Shown in pieces: positions 49,977-58,790 of a stretch of DNA of 64,000 nt; within the stretch, counting starts at the first letter, position 1, and each line of letters opens with the position of its first letter. This DNA is from Gemmatimonadaceae bacterium. GTDB taxonomy: Bacteria > Gemmatimonadota > Gemmatimonadetes > Gemmatimonadales > Gemmatimonadaceae. The translations under genes were made by a program, and so were the position numbers. The DNA lies in contig JAUSJA010000030.1 in the NCBI GenBank assembly GCA_030647905.1, forward strand, positions 89,704 through 153,703. Reading direction: 5' to 3'. The notes beneath the pieces were generated by a model. That model saw only the letters and a program-made list of their open reading frames with translations, was not told where the DNA came from and made no database searches.

Positions 49977-52391
49977 CTAAACGCGGGGCCCGCAAATACG
50001 GTCGAGATCGTCGAGCCCGGCCAGGACATCACGAGGCCGCGATCCATCAGGCGGTCCAAGCACGCCCGCCGACTGGAGCTGATCAATAATGCGAGCGGCG
50101 CGACCATATCCGACCTTCAGGCGACGCTGCAACAATGATGTGGATCCCTGCTGGTGCTGGATCACCACCTCGGCCGCCTCGCGGAACAGCTTGTCGCGAT
50201 CGCCGTCCTCGTCTCCGGAGTTACCGCCGCCCACCGCTTCCTCCGCCTCCTTCTTCCGGATCATCTCGAGAATGTCCGACTCCGTCGGCTCCTCGACCAA
50301 CAGACCCCGCGCCTCGGCCATCGCGCGACGACGGGTCTTCTTGTCCTCGTACCACTTCATCAGCCGCTCCGTGTCCTCGCTCGAGATGAACGCACCCTGA
50401 AGACGGGCCGGCTCCGACTTGCCCGGGGGAACGAACAGCATGTCACCGTTGCCGAGCAGCGACTCCGCGCCCATCGTGTCGAGAATCGTGCGGCTGTCTA
50501 TCTGCGACGCGACGCGGAAGGCAATGCGGCTCGCGAAGTTCGCCTTGATGAGGCCAGTGAGCACGTTCACGCTCGGCCGCTGCGTCGCGAGGATGATGTG
50601 GATTCCGATGGCGCGCGCTTTCTGCGCAAGAATCGCCAGCGGAGTCTCGATCTCCGCCTGCACCGTCATCATCAGATCGGCGAGCTCGTCAATGATGAGC
50701 ACGATGTACGGGAGAATCCCCCCCTTGTATTCCGTATTCTCGAACGCGACGCTCGGGTCTTTCGGGTTCCGGAGCGGGATGCCGTCTTCGACCTTGCGAT
50801 TGAAGTCCTGGATGTTTCGCGCACCGTTCGCGGCCAGGAGCTCATATCGCTCCTGCATTGTATCCTTCGCCCACCGGAGCACCGCAGCGGCGTCTCGATT
50901 ATCCGTGACGACCGGATGTCGCAGATGAGGAAGCGCGTTGTACACCGACAGCTCCACCATCTTCGGGTCCACCATCAGGAGACGCAGCGTCTTCGGCGTG
51001 TGGCGGTAGATGAGACTGGTGATCAGCGTATTGATGCAGACGGATTTCCCCGACCCGGTCGCGCCGGCAATGAGCAGGTGCGGCATCTTCGCCAGATCGG
51101 CGATGACGGGCTTCCCCTCGAGATCCTTGCCGAGCGCGATGGGCAGCGCCGCCGGCATCCGCTGATAGTCACGCGATTCGAGCATCTCGCGGAACGCAAC
51201 CATCTCCGCTGTAGGATTCGGAATTTCGACTCCCACCGCTCCCTTCCCCGGGATGGGCGCGACGATGCGGATGCTCGGCGCGCGCATCGCCAGTGCGAGG
51301 TCGTTCGCCAGTGTCGCGAACTGCCGCACCTTCACTCCGGCCGCGGGCACGATCTCGAACTGCGTGACGACCGGTCCCGTCGTGCGGCCAACCAGCTCGC
51401 CCTCGACCCGAAACGTGCGCAGCGCGTCCATGAGCTTGACACCCATCGCGTCGAGCTCGCGGTTGCCGAGATCAACGTAGCGCGGCGGCGCCGGTGTCAG
51501 CAGATCCGGCGATGGAAGATCATCGTCGGCACCGGGCACGCTGCCGGCGGTGGATTCGATCGCGGCCGCGATCCGCTCGTCATGCTCGGTCGCGAGGTCC
51601 GCCTTGCTCTTCTTCTCACGCTTCTTTCTGTCGGCCCGCAGCGCGGAGGATTCATCCTCGGGCCCGGCGCCGTTCATCAATGCGATGTCCAGCGCCGGCA
51701 TCTCCTCGGGGGTCGGCTCGGGCGGGAGCTGCGCACGATCGCGGCGTGGCGAAACCGGTTCGACGTTCGCCTCGGGCGTCTCTGCATTCTCATCAGAGGC
51801 AGCCGGACGATCTGGACTGCGCCCGACAATCGCCCGGATCGGATTCCACGACAGCGTCGCCGCCATGAGAGCGCTCAGCGACAGCGCGACCAGTATCCAC
51901 GCCCCCGCGGTACCGGCGAACTGGAGCAGATAGAACGCTGCGAAGCTGCCCCACAATCCGGACAGAGCTGTCGCGTCGCGCAGGCCGCCCTCGGCCAGTC
52001 CGAGCCCGACAGGCAGCAGCACGACGAGTCCGAGAAGGAATACCATCCACGACCTGTCCGTTCTCTGATCGAGCCGTCCGAACAGCCGCAGCGCGTGCGC
52101 CGCGAGGGCGATGGGAATGAGAGCCGCCGAAGGCCAGCCGAGGAGGCGGGCCATCGGATATGCAAGGAGACTTCCCGCCCATCCGAAGCTCTGCCGCACG
52201 TCAACCTGCCCGCGCAACATCGCGACGCCCTGCATCGCCAGTGCACCGCCGAGGAATATTGCGAAGAGAATGAGCGCGATTCCCCAGAGCTCGCGCCGCA
52301 GCACAGACGACGAGGTCGTCCCCGAACCCTGCTTCAGCGAGCGCTTTTCCGTGGGACGAGTCTTTGAAGATCTTCGCGATGTTGTCGCCAT
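49977..52391 (-). CDS. ftsK: DNA translocase FtsK/SpoIIIE
   Basis: An 804-residue septal DNA pump. Four or five N-terminal membrane segments (residues 35-180) are followed by an acidic, proline-rich linker of moderate length, then the alpha, beta and gamma domains. Walker A is IAGATGSGKSVC (near residue 445), Walker B is YIVLIIDELADLMM, and ILATQRPSVNVLTGLIKANF is conserved. The gamma winged helix at the C-terminus (GSTSLLQRRLKVGYGRAARIIDQL) reads KOPS-type polar sequences. ATG 52391 has a GAGG site. It resolves chromosome dimers with Xer recombinases at division. Confidence 0.96.
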   Translation of the reverse strand: MATTSRRSSKTRPTEKRSLKQGSGTTSSSVLRRELWGIALILFAIFLGGALAMQGVAMLRGQVDVRQSFGWAGSLLAYPMARLLGWPSAALIPIALAAHALRLFGRLDQRTDRSWMVFLLGLVVLLPVGLGLAEGGLRDATALSGLWGSFAAFYLLQFAGTAGAWILVALSLSALMAATLSWNPIRAIVGRSPDRPAASDENAETPEANVEPVSPRRDRAQLPPEPTPEEMPALDIALMNGAGPEDESSALRADRKKREKKSKADLATEHDERIAAAIESTAGSVPGADDDLPSPDLLTPAPPRYVDLGNRELDAMGVKLMDALRTFRVEGELVGRTTGPVVTQFEIVPAAGVKVRQFATLANDLALAMRAPSIRIVAPIPGKGAVGVEIPNPTAEMVAFREMLESRDYQRMPAALPIALGKDLEGKPVIADLAKMPHLLIAGATGSGKSVCINTLITSLIYRHTPKTLRLLMVDPKMVELSVYNALPHLRHPVVTDNRDAAAVLRWAKDTMQERYELLAANGARNIQDFNRKVEDGIPLRNPKDPSVAFENTEYKGGILPYIVLIIDELADLMMTVQAEIETPLAILAQKARAIGIHIILATQRPSVNVLTGLIKANFASRIAFRVASQIDSRTILDTMGAESLLGNGDMLFVPPGKSEPARLQGAFISSEDTERLMKWYEDKKTRRRAMAEARGLLVEEPTESDILEMIRKKEAEEAVGGGNSGDEDGDRDKLFREAAEVVIQHQQGSTSLLQRRLKVGYGRAARIIDQLQSAGVLGPPDGSRPRDVLAGLDDLDRICGPRV

Positions 52392-52404
52392 ATCAGTCCT
52401 CGAG

Positions 52405-52435
52405 CTTCACTTCTGCTTCACTTCTGCTTCACTTA
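52405..52435. repeat. 11-bp tandem repeat (CTTCACTTCTG, about 2.8 copies)
   Basis: CTTCACTTCTG occurs at 52405-52415 and 52416-52426, then CTTCACTTA at 52427-52435. It fills the gap between the accC stop and the ftsK start. The last partial unit contains the accC TAA. Confidence 0.75.
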
Positions 52436-53788
52436 CGCCGGCTCGCGGAAAAGATCGGTCTCGCGCTCGAGGAACTTCGTGTCCACCTCGCCGGCCTGGA
52501 AATGCTTGTTGGCCATGACGCGAGCGAGGAACGGAATCGTCGTCGTCACCCCTTCGATGATGAACAAGTCCAGCGCCACCTGCATTCGTTTGAGCGCCTC
52601 GGCGCGATCCCGGCCCTGGCAGATGAGCTTCGCGATGAGCGAATCGTAGAACGGAGGAACGACGTAGCCGGTGTACACATGCGTGTCGAGTCGCACCCCC
52701 GGTCCTCCGGGCGGATGGAACACTTCGAGCTTGCCCGGTGACGGCTGGAAGTTGCGCGCCGGATCTTCGGCGTTGACGCGGCACTCGATGACGTGCCCGC
52801 GGAATGCCGGCGTCCCGGTGATGGAGAGCCTTTCTCCTGCGGCGACGCGGATCTGCTCCTTCACCAGATCCACTCCAGTGAGCATCTCCGTCACGGGATG
52901 CTCGACCTGTATGCGCGTGTTCATCTCCATGAAGAAGAACTGGCCGTCGTCGTTGAGCAGCATCTCGATCGTGCCGGCTCCGACGTAGTCTATCGCCTTC
53001 GCGCCGCGCACTGCCGCGTCACCCATCGCCGCTCGCAGCTCCGGCGTCAGCGCCGGGCTCGGCGCCTCCTCGATGAGCTTCTGGTGCCTGCGCTGCACGG
53101 AGCAGTCGCGCTCGCCGAGGTGGATCACGTTTCCGTGGCTGTCGCCGAGAATCTGGAACTCGATGTGTCGCGGTCGCGCGAGATACTGCTCGACGTACAC
53201 CTCTCCGTTACCGAACGCCGACAGGGCTTCCGATCGCGCGAGCTGAAAAGACCGGATGAAGTCGTCGGGCTCGGTGGCGACGCGCATTCCCTTGCCGCCG
53301 CCGCCTGCCGCCGCCTTGATGATGACCGGGAAGCCGATCTCGCGCGCGAAGCGCAGCGCTTCTTCGGGATCCTCGACACCTCCCGGCGTGCCGGGAATGA
53401 TGGGCACTCCGACTGCTTTCATCGCGTTGCGGGCGGCCGCCTTGTCGCCCATGACGCGAATCTGCGCTGCTGTCGGCCCAATGAACACGATGTTGCTCGC
53501 CGCGCACGTCTCGGCGAACTCGGCGTTCTCGGCCAGAAAACCGTAGCCTGGATGGATGGCGTCGGCGCCGGCAATCTCGGCGGCGGCGATGATGCGCGGA
53601 ATCTTGAGGTACGAGTCACGCGCCGGCGCGGGGCCGATGCAGACGTCGTCGTCGGCGAAGCGCACGTGCAGCGACTCGCGATCCGCTTCGGAATAGACGG
53701 CGACCGTCTGGATCCCGAGCTCGCGGCAGGCGCGAATCACGCGGAGAGCGATCTCTCCGCGGTTCGCGATCAGGACTTTCTTGAACAT
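52433..53788 (-). CDS. accC: acetyl-CoA carboxylase, biotin carboxylase subunit
   Basis: A 451-residue ATP-grasp enzyme that carboxylates biotin on AccB in fatty-acid synthesis. [22 protein letters not shown] starts the N-domain. [14 protein letters not shown] is the ATP glycine-rich loop. [14 protein letters not shown] and [18 protein letters not shown] carry the metal and bicarbonate residues. Length is normal for the family. It is separated from its partner accB by pilT. Confidence 0.97.
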   Translation of the reverse strand: MFKKVLIANRGEIALRVIRACRELGIQTVAVYSEADRESLHVRFADDDVCIGPAPARDSYLKIPRIIAAAEIAGADAIHPGYGFLAENAEFAETCAASNIVFIGPTAAQIRVMGDKAAARNAMKAVGVPIIPGTPGGVEDPEEALRFAREIGFPVIIKAAAGGGGKGMRVATEPDDFIRSFQLARSEALSAFGNGEVYVEQYLARPRHIEFQILGDSHGNVIHLGERDCSVQRRHQKLIEEAPSPALTPELRAAMGDAAVRGAKAIDYVGAGTIEMLLNDDGQFFFMEMNTRIQVEHPVTEMLTGVDLVKEQIRVAAGERLSITGTPAFRGHVIECRVNAEDPARNFQPSPGKLEVFHPPGGPGVRLDTHVYTGYVVPPFYDSLIAKLICQGRDRAEALKRMQVALDLFIIEGVTTTIPFLARVMANKHFQAGEVDTKFLERETDLFREPA

Positions 53789-53801
53789 TTCCCGGAGACC
53801 G

Positions 53802-54962
53802 TCAGGTCGTCACGTCCTGGGTGATGTTATCCCACTTCGTATCGCTGGCGCTGGCGACGCCCTGAATGCGCAGCGCGAATTCGCTCGGATTGGTGGCGTA
53901 GTATATCGCGTTCTCGTACGAGATCACGCCCTTCTTGTACCAGTTCATCAGCGACTGGTCGAAGCTCTGCATTCCGTACTGCACGGTACCTTCGGCGATC
54001 AGTTCCGGAATGTTGAGCGACCTGGACATGTCGCGGATGTTGTCGCGTACCGCCGCGGTGTTCATGAGAATCTCGGCGGCAGGCACGCGCCCCGGTTTGT
54101 CGGCCCGTGGCACGAGGCGAAGGGAGATGACGGCCTCGAGCGCGCTCGCGAGAAGGAAACGAACCTCCGACTGCTGGTGCGGCTGATAGAACGACAGCAC
54201 GCGGTTGAGCGTCTGCGTCGCATCCGTCGTGTGGAGCGTGGAGAACACGAGGTGGCCCGTGTCGGCGGCCTTCATCGCCGTGTCCAGGGTGTCGAGGTCG
54301 CGGATCTCTCCCACCAGCAGGATGTCGGGATCCTGACGGAGCACGCGTCGCAGCGCCTGCGCGAAGCTGGCGGTATCGGTGCCGACTTCGCGCTGGTTGA
54401 TGTGCGCCTTGTTGTCGCGATGGAGGAACTCGATCGGGTCCTCGATCGTGATGATGTTCGCGTTACGGTTCTGGTTGATGTGCTGGATCATCGCCGCCAG
54501 GGCGGTTGATTTTCCGGAGCCGGTGATTCCGGTGACGAGAACGAGCCCGCGCGGCTTGGCTGCGATCTGCTCCACGACGGGCGGCAGATTCAGCTCGGCG
54601 ATGGTGCTCGCCTGGAACGGGACAATTCGAAATGCGTAGGCGATGGTTCCGCGCTGCTGGTATGCGTTGACACGGAACCGGCCGATGCCGGGAACGCCGA
54701 GGGCGAAATCCGCTTCCTTCATCTCCGCGAATTCCTTCTGGCGCTTGGGCGGCATGATCTGTTCGGCGAGCGTCTTCATGTCGTCCGAGCGCATCGGCGC
54801 CATCGGCAGATTGCGCAGCTCGCCGTTTACCCGGAGAGTCGGCGCACATCCGACCTTGAGGTGAAGGTCGGAGGCTTTCTGCTCGAGCATCTGGCGCAGG
54901 ACGTTGTGGTAGTCGAACAGCGGCTCGGCAGAGGTGATTCCTTCAGCGGGAGTGTTAGCCAT
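53802..54962 (-). CDS. pilT: type IV pilus retraction ATPase PilT
   Basis: A 386-residue hexameric ATPase powering pilus retraction and twitching. The N-terminal PAS-like domain has [23 protein letters not shown]. Walker A is GITGSGKST, the Asp box is [12 protein letters not shown], Walker B is [12 protein letters not shown], and the His box is [12 protein letters not shown]. The C-terminal [15 protein letters not shown] is long. The ATG overlaps the accB stop by eight bases, so pilT is translated within the acc operon, an odd pairing. The related PilU is an alternative name. Confidence 0.94.
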   Translation of the reverse strand: MANTPAEGITSAEPLFDYHNVLRQMLEQKASDLHLKVGCAPTLRVNGELRNLPMAPMRSDDMKTLAEQIMPPKRQKEFAEMKEADFALGVPGIGRFRVNAYQQRGTIAYAFRIVPFQASTIAELNLPPVVEQIAAKPRGLVLVTGITGSGKSTALAAMIQHINQNRNANIITIEDPIEFLHRDNKAHINQREVGTDTASFAQALRRVLRQDPDILLVGEIRDLDTLDTAMKAADTGHLVFSTLHTTDATQTLNRVLSFYQPHQQSEVRFLLASALEAVISLRLVPRADKPGRVPAAEILMNTAAVRDNIRDMSRSLNIPELIAEGTVQYGMQSFDQSLMNWYKKGVISYENAIYYATNPSEFALRIQGVASASDTKWDNITQDVTT

Positions 54963-55428
54963 TTGGGTCTATCCGGAGAAGCACCTGTCCGTATTCGACA
55001 GGATGCGAGTTCTTGGCGAGCATCTCCTTCACGACACCATCGAATTCCGATTCGATCTCGTTCATGATCTTCATCGCTTCGATGATGCAGAGGATCTGGC
55101 CCTTGGAGATTCTGTCACCGACGCTCAGATACGGCTTTGCGCCGGGCTCCGGGGCGGCATAGTAGGTGCCGACCATTGGAGACTTCACTTCCAGATAGCG
55201 CGACTTGGCGGCTTCCGCGGCCTTCGCCGGCGACTCAGGAGGAGCCGCGGGTGCGGGTGCAGCGGGTGCAGCCGCCGCCGCCTGCATCGGCGCGGCGATC
55301 TGCACGGGCGCGCGCTGCCCCTTCGAGATGCGGATCTTCAGACCCTTGTCCGATGTGATCTCGATCGAATTCGCCGACGAGGCGTCAATCATGTCGAGAA
55401 GCTTCTTCACGTAGCGCAGGTCGATCAT
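54955..55428 (-). CDS. accB: biotin carboxyl carrier protein of acetyl-CoA carboxylase
   Basis: A 157-residue protein. The N-terminal part (IDLRYVKKLLDMIDASSANSI) is followed by an Ala/Pro-rich flexible linker. The biotinyl domain has SPMVGTYY, the thumb-like EPGAKPYLSVGD and the biotinylation site EAMKIMNE, with Lys120 modified. It shuttles carboxyl-biotin between AccC and the carboxyltransferase, whose genes are not in this window. Confidence 0.96.
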   Translation of the reverse strand: MIDLRYVKKLLDMIDASSANSIEITSDKGLKIRISKGQRAPVQIAAPMQAAAAAPAAPAPAAPPESPAKAAEAAKSRYLEVKSPMVGTYYAAPEPGAKPYLSVGDRISKGQILCIIEAMKIMNEIESEFDGVVKEMLAKNSHPVEYGQVLLRIDPNG

Positions 55429-55498
55429 CCGAGGCTCTCCGCCGACCGCTGTCGCGGGTGCGCGTTTCGCGCTCCGCGACTGACGATGGATACATGTC

Positions 55499-56587
55499 TC
55501 ATGCGACCTCTATTAGTTCCCGGGAAAAATTCGTAAGGATCTGCGGACCAATCGCTGAGAGATGGACGTCATCCTCAATACGGACTCCTCCCCACCCTGG
55601 CCGGTAAATACCTGGCTCGATCGTCACCACCGCGCCGGCGACCAGCGTCGCTTCGGCGGTACGGGCGAGGCGCGGAGACTCGTGCACCTCCAGCCCCAGC
55701 CCGTGACCGAGGCTGTGGCCGAAGGCCTCGCCGTGCCCGCAGCGCTCAATGTAGCTCCGAGCGAGCGCGTCGGCAGCCATTCCCGTCATTCCAGCCCTGA
55801 CCGAATGGGACGCGATATGGTTCGCGTCCCGCACGACCTCGTAGACCTCGCGTTGCTCTGCCGTCGGAACGCCGATGACGAAAGTACGGGTCACGTCGGA
55901 GCAGTAACCCCTGTGCTGGGCGCCGAAATCGAGGAGAAGAAAGTCCCCCGTCTCGATAGTGCGCGACGATGCGCGCGCGTGCGGAAGTGCGGAACGGGGA
56001 CCGGAAGCGACGATCGGCGCGAACGGCGCCTCTTCGCTGCCTTCGTCGCGGAGTGCCTTCTCGAGAATTCCGGCGATCTCGAGCTCGGTCTGCCCGGCGG
56101 TGACGAGAGGTATCGTGCGGGAAAGCGCGTCCGTGGCGATACGAGCCGCCTCGGCGATGAGCGCGACCTCATCCTCGTCCTTCGACTCGCGCAGCGCTTC
56201 CACCATGTTGATCTGCGGCCTCCACTGCCAACGCGATCCGTCAGCAAGCAACCGTTGAAAGTCGCGATGATACAGATGCGCCGACTCGAAGCCGATTACT
56301 TCGATGGACGGAATCCTCTGCAGCAGGTCCCAGAGGCCGGTCCACAGACTGACCGGCTCGATGCGAACCTTCGCCGTGTCTCCGACTTCGTCCGCCACCT
56401 GTGTCTCGTACCGGAAATCGGTGATCAGACGAATGTCAGATGCAGTGGCGAGGGCGAGGGCGCTCGTGCCGGAGAATCCGGTGAGATAACGAATATTCGG
56501 CAGGCTCGTGAGCAACAGTGCATCCACCTTTTCGGCGGCGAGGCGGGCGCCGAGGGTGGCGAGTCGGTCCCGGCGGCGATCAGCCAC
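55499..56587 (-). CDS. Xaa-Pro aminopeptidase/dipeptidase (M24B)
   Basis: A 362-residue metallopeptidase that cleaves N-terminal bonds next to proline. The creatinase-like N-domain has LPNIRYLTGFSGTSA. The pita-bread domain has the two-metal ligands in LLLDFGAQ, GYCSDVTRTF, FGHSLGHGLGLEVHE, TIEPGIY and VRIEDDV, all present. It starts at GTG 56587, overlapping the aroQ stop by eight bases (GTGGCTGA). It often sits between aroQ and accB in bacterial genomes (established synteny). Confidence 0.94.
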   Translation of the reverse strand: MADRRRDRLATLGARLAAEKVDALLLTSLPNIRYLTGFSGTSALALATASDIRLITDFRYETQVADEVGDTAKVRIEPVSLWTGLWDLLQRIPSIEVIGFESAHLYHRDFQRLLADGSRWQWRPQINMVEALRESKDEDEVALIAEAARIATDALSRTIPLVTAGQTELEIAGILEKALRDEGSEEAPFAPIVASGPRSALPHARASSRTIETGDFLLLDFGAQHRGYCSDVTRTFVIGVPTAEQREVYEVVRDANHIASHSVRAGMTGMAADALARSYIERCGHGEAFGHSLGHGLGLEVHESPRLARTAEATLVAGAVVTIEPGIYRPGWGGVRIEDDVHLSAIGPQILTNFSRELIEVA

Positions 56588-57020
56588 TGGTCTGCAGTTT
56601 CTTCACGAGGCCGCGAAGGGCGAGCTCGTAACTGTCGGCGCCGAATCCGCACACCACGGCGACCGCCGCATCGGCCAGTGCCGACCGGCGACGCTCGGGC
56701 TCGCGAGCGTAGATGTTCGTCATGTGAACTTCGACGAACGGCACGGCCACTCCAGCGAGCGCGTCGCGGATGGCGAGACTGGTGTGAGAGTACGCGCCGG
56801 CGTTGACGAGTGCGCCATCTGCCTTTCCGCGGAGAGCATGTACGGCCTCTACAATCTCCCCTTCTCCGTTCAGTTGTGTGAACGACAGCTCGGCGCCGAT
56901 CTCAGCGCCGACTTCCCTCAATCGCTCGTTGATCTGAGCCAGCGTCGTGGTTCCGTAAAGCGATGGCTCGCGAAGGCCGAGAAGATTGAGGTTGGGGCCG
57001 TTGATGACGGCGATTCTCAC
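56580..57020 (-). CDS. aroQ: type II 3-dehydroquinate dehydratase
   Basis: A 146-residue dodecameric enzyme of the shikimate pathway. AVINGPNLNLLGLREPSLYG holds the catalytic arginine and tyrosine. LVNAGAYSHTS, VPFVEVHMTNIYAREP (catalytic His) and CGFGADSYELAL complete the site. GTG 57020 overlaps the TPR-gene stop as GTGA; a longer reading from 57044 lies in that gene and is not conserved. Confidence 0.96.
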   Translation of the reverse strand: MRIAVINGPNLNLLGLREPSLYGTTTLAQINERLREVGAEIGAELSFTQLNGEGEIVEAVHALRGKADGALVNAGAYSHTSLAIRDALAGVAVPFVEVHMTNIYAREPERRRSALADAAVAVVCGFGADSYELALRGLVKKLQTSG

Positions 57021-58594
57021 GACTCCGCCAGACCGTCCAGCCATTCGCGGAATCGCCTGATGTCCTCTTCGGACTCCCGCGAGGATTCGGGAATCGGAGG
57101 AGCGGGTGGGGGTGTGCGCGTGGCGGCATCACGAGGCGCCTGCACCTGAGGAGCAGGTGCCGGCGTGGCAGCCGCTGGCTCCGGCGTAGACGCCCCGAGT
57201 GCACCGCTCAGAGCAAATGCGGCCCGGCTGTCTTCCTCGCTCACAGGCGAATCGGGGAACAGCTCGGAGAACGCATCGGTCGCCAGCGGATATTCCGCGG
57301 GCTGATCTCCGCTTTCGGACGCCTCGGGCTCCACGTCAGGAACAGCGGCGCGCGCTGTGAACGATCTCCACGGATGTCCTTCGGGCGGTCTGTGGGCGCC
57401 AAGCGTGGCAAAGAATTCACGGACCGTCGGTCCTTTTGGCACGAAGTGCGGAAGGTCGTCATCGTCGGGCGGCGGCGGCGAGTATGCGACAAGGTGGGAG
57501 TCATCCGCCTCGGGCTCCGCCTCGGGCTCCGCCTCTGCGGCGGCCTCGGCCTCTGATGCGAGAGTCTCCGCTTCCGCCGGGCTCTCCGGCGCGGTCTCAT
57601 GAGCCATGGTGTCGGGGGCCTCGAACTCCATCGCCGTTGGCTCGTCGGGGGTGAACCCGGCGCCCCACGAGTCGGTGTCCCACGTATCGCCGCCCTGCAG
57701 CTCAATCTCGGTGAAATGGGTGTCGCCGGAGATCGGGGTCTCGGGTTCTGGCTCGATGTTCAGATCCTCGCTCGACGGAGCATACACGATGTCGTTACTC
57801 GCTTCGGCGTATGAGACTTCCACGGTCTCGATTGCGGGCTCGTCGGGGGCGGTCATGGATCCTCCGCTCGCTTCTGTTTCCGGGGACGACGCGGGCTCGG
57901 CGGAAAGCTCCTCGATGCGGCCGAGGATCTCCTTGTCGTCGGGATGATCGAGCGCGAGCTGTCTATAGACGTCGAGTGCCGCCGCCCGGTAACCCTGCCG
58001 GGCGTAGAGCTCGGCCATGGTTCGGGTCACGAACGGCGATTCCTCGCCGGGAGGAGTCTTGCGCCAAGCGACTTCGGCGTCGGTTTCCGCCGCGGGCTCG
58101 GGCAGCGGGACTTCAACGTCTGCGTTTTCGGGCGCCTCCGGAATACTGTCCAGCGCCTTGGCCTCGGCAGGCGGAGGAGCGGTTTCTTCGGTGACCGGCT
58201 CGGTCAGCTCCGCGATGTAAGCGGCGGTCTCCGCATCGTGCGGGTCGGCGTCGAGCGCGCGGCCATACCAGTGGCGGGCCTCCGCCGTTTCCCCGTGCCG
58301 GCGCGCGATGTCACCGAGCTGCTTCAGCACTATCGCGTTGTCCGGGTCAAGCGAGAGGGCCTTCTCGAACACTACTCTGGCTTCGTCTATCCGGTCGGCA
58401 TCGTACAGCGCCTGCCCATACACGACATGGCCGCTCATGTGGCCCGGCTGCTGGGCGAGGTGCGCGCGGCAGATCGCAATCGCCTGCTCGGGATCTCCCG
58501 CCTTCCTGTATTCATTGGCGAGGGGCGCGAAGTAACGTCGCGGATTCTCGTGAAATTTTTGTCTGAGCTCGTCGATCCGGGGGGATCCTTGCAT
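57017..58594 (-). CDS. tetratricopeptide-repeat protein with acidic low-complexity tail
   Basis: A 525-residue protein. Residues 1-130 hold about three TPR units (FAPLANEYRKAGDPEQAIAICRAHL, SGHVVYGQALYDADRIDEARVVFEKAL, AIVLKQLGDIARRHGETAEA). A fourth unit near residue 190 (FVTRTMAELYARQGYRAAALDVYRQLAL) follows. The remainder is rich in Glu, Ala, Pro and Asp and probably disordered. ATG 58594 is chosen because AGAGG lies seven bases before it. A scaffold role is likely; partners are unknown. A related TPR protein is encoded at 62226. Confidence 0.78.
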   Translation of the reverse strand: MQGSPRIDELRQKFHENPRRYFAPLANEYRKAGDPEQAIAICRAHLAQQPGHMSGHVVYGQALYDADRIDEARVVFEKALSLDPDNAIVLKQLGDIARRHGETAEARHWYGRALDADPHDAETAAYIAELTEPVTEETAPPPAEAKALDSIPEAPENADVEVPLPEPAAETDAEVAWRKTPPGEESPFVTRTMAELYARQGYRAAALDVYRQLALDHPDDKEILGRIEELSAEPASSPETEASGGSMTAPDEPAIETVEVSYAEASNDIVYAPSSEDLNIEPEPETPISGDTHFTEIELQGGDTWDTDSWGAGFTPDEPTAMEFEAPDTMAHETAPESPAEAETLASEAEAAAEAEPEAEPEADDSHLVAYSPPPPDDDDLPHFVPKGPTVREFFATLGAHRPPEGHPWRSFTARAAVPDVEPEASESGDQPAEYPLATDAFSELFPDSPVSEEDSRAAFALSGALGASTPEPAAATPAPAPQVQAPRDAATRTPPPAPPIPESSRESEEDIRRFREWLDGLAES

Positions 58595-58790
58595 CGTTGG
58601 ACCTCTGTGTTGTGCCATCCCCTGCATCATTCTGGACAGAACGGCTGAAGATACCGTGTTTGCTGGACGGGCGTCAATCGCACGAAGTGCCTGCGCGGCT
58701 TGCTTTTACGCGTGAGAAACCGGTAGTTTGTCAGGCCGTATCCCCTCAATCGAAGCGCACTTTTTTCTGGTCCGCCAGGAGTTAAGCCCC

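Noticed and set aside
50154..52367. 737-codon open frame antisense to ftsK
   Set aside because: Arg/His-rich mirror of ftsK with no recognisable domain; a GC-bias artefact.
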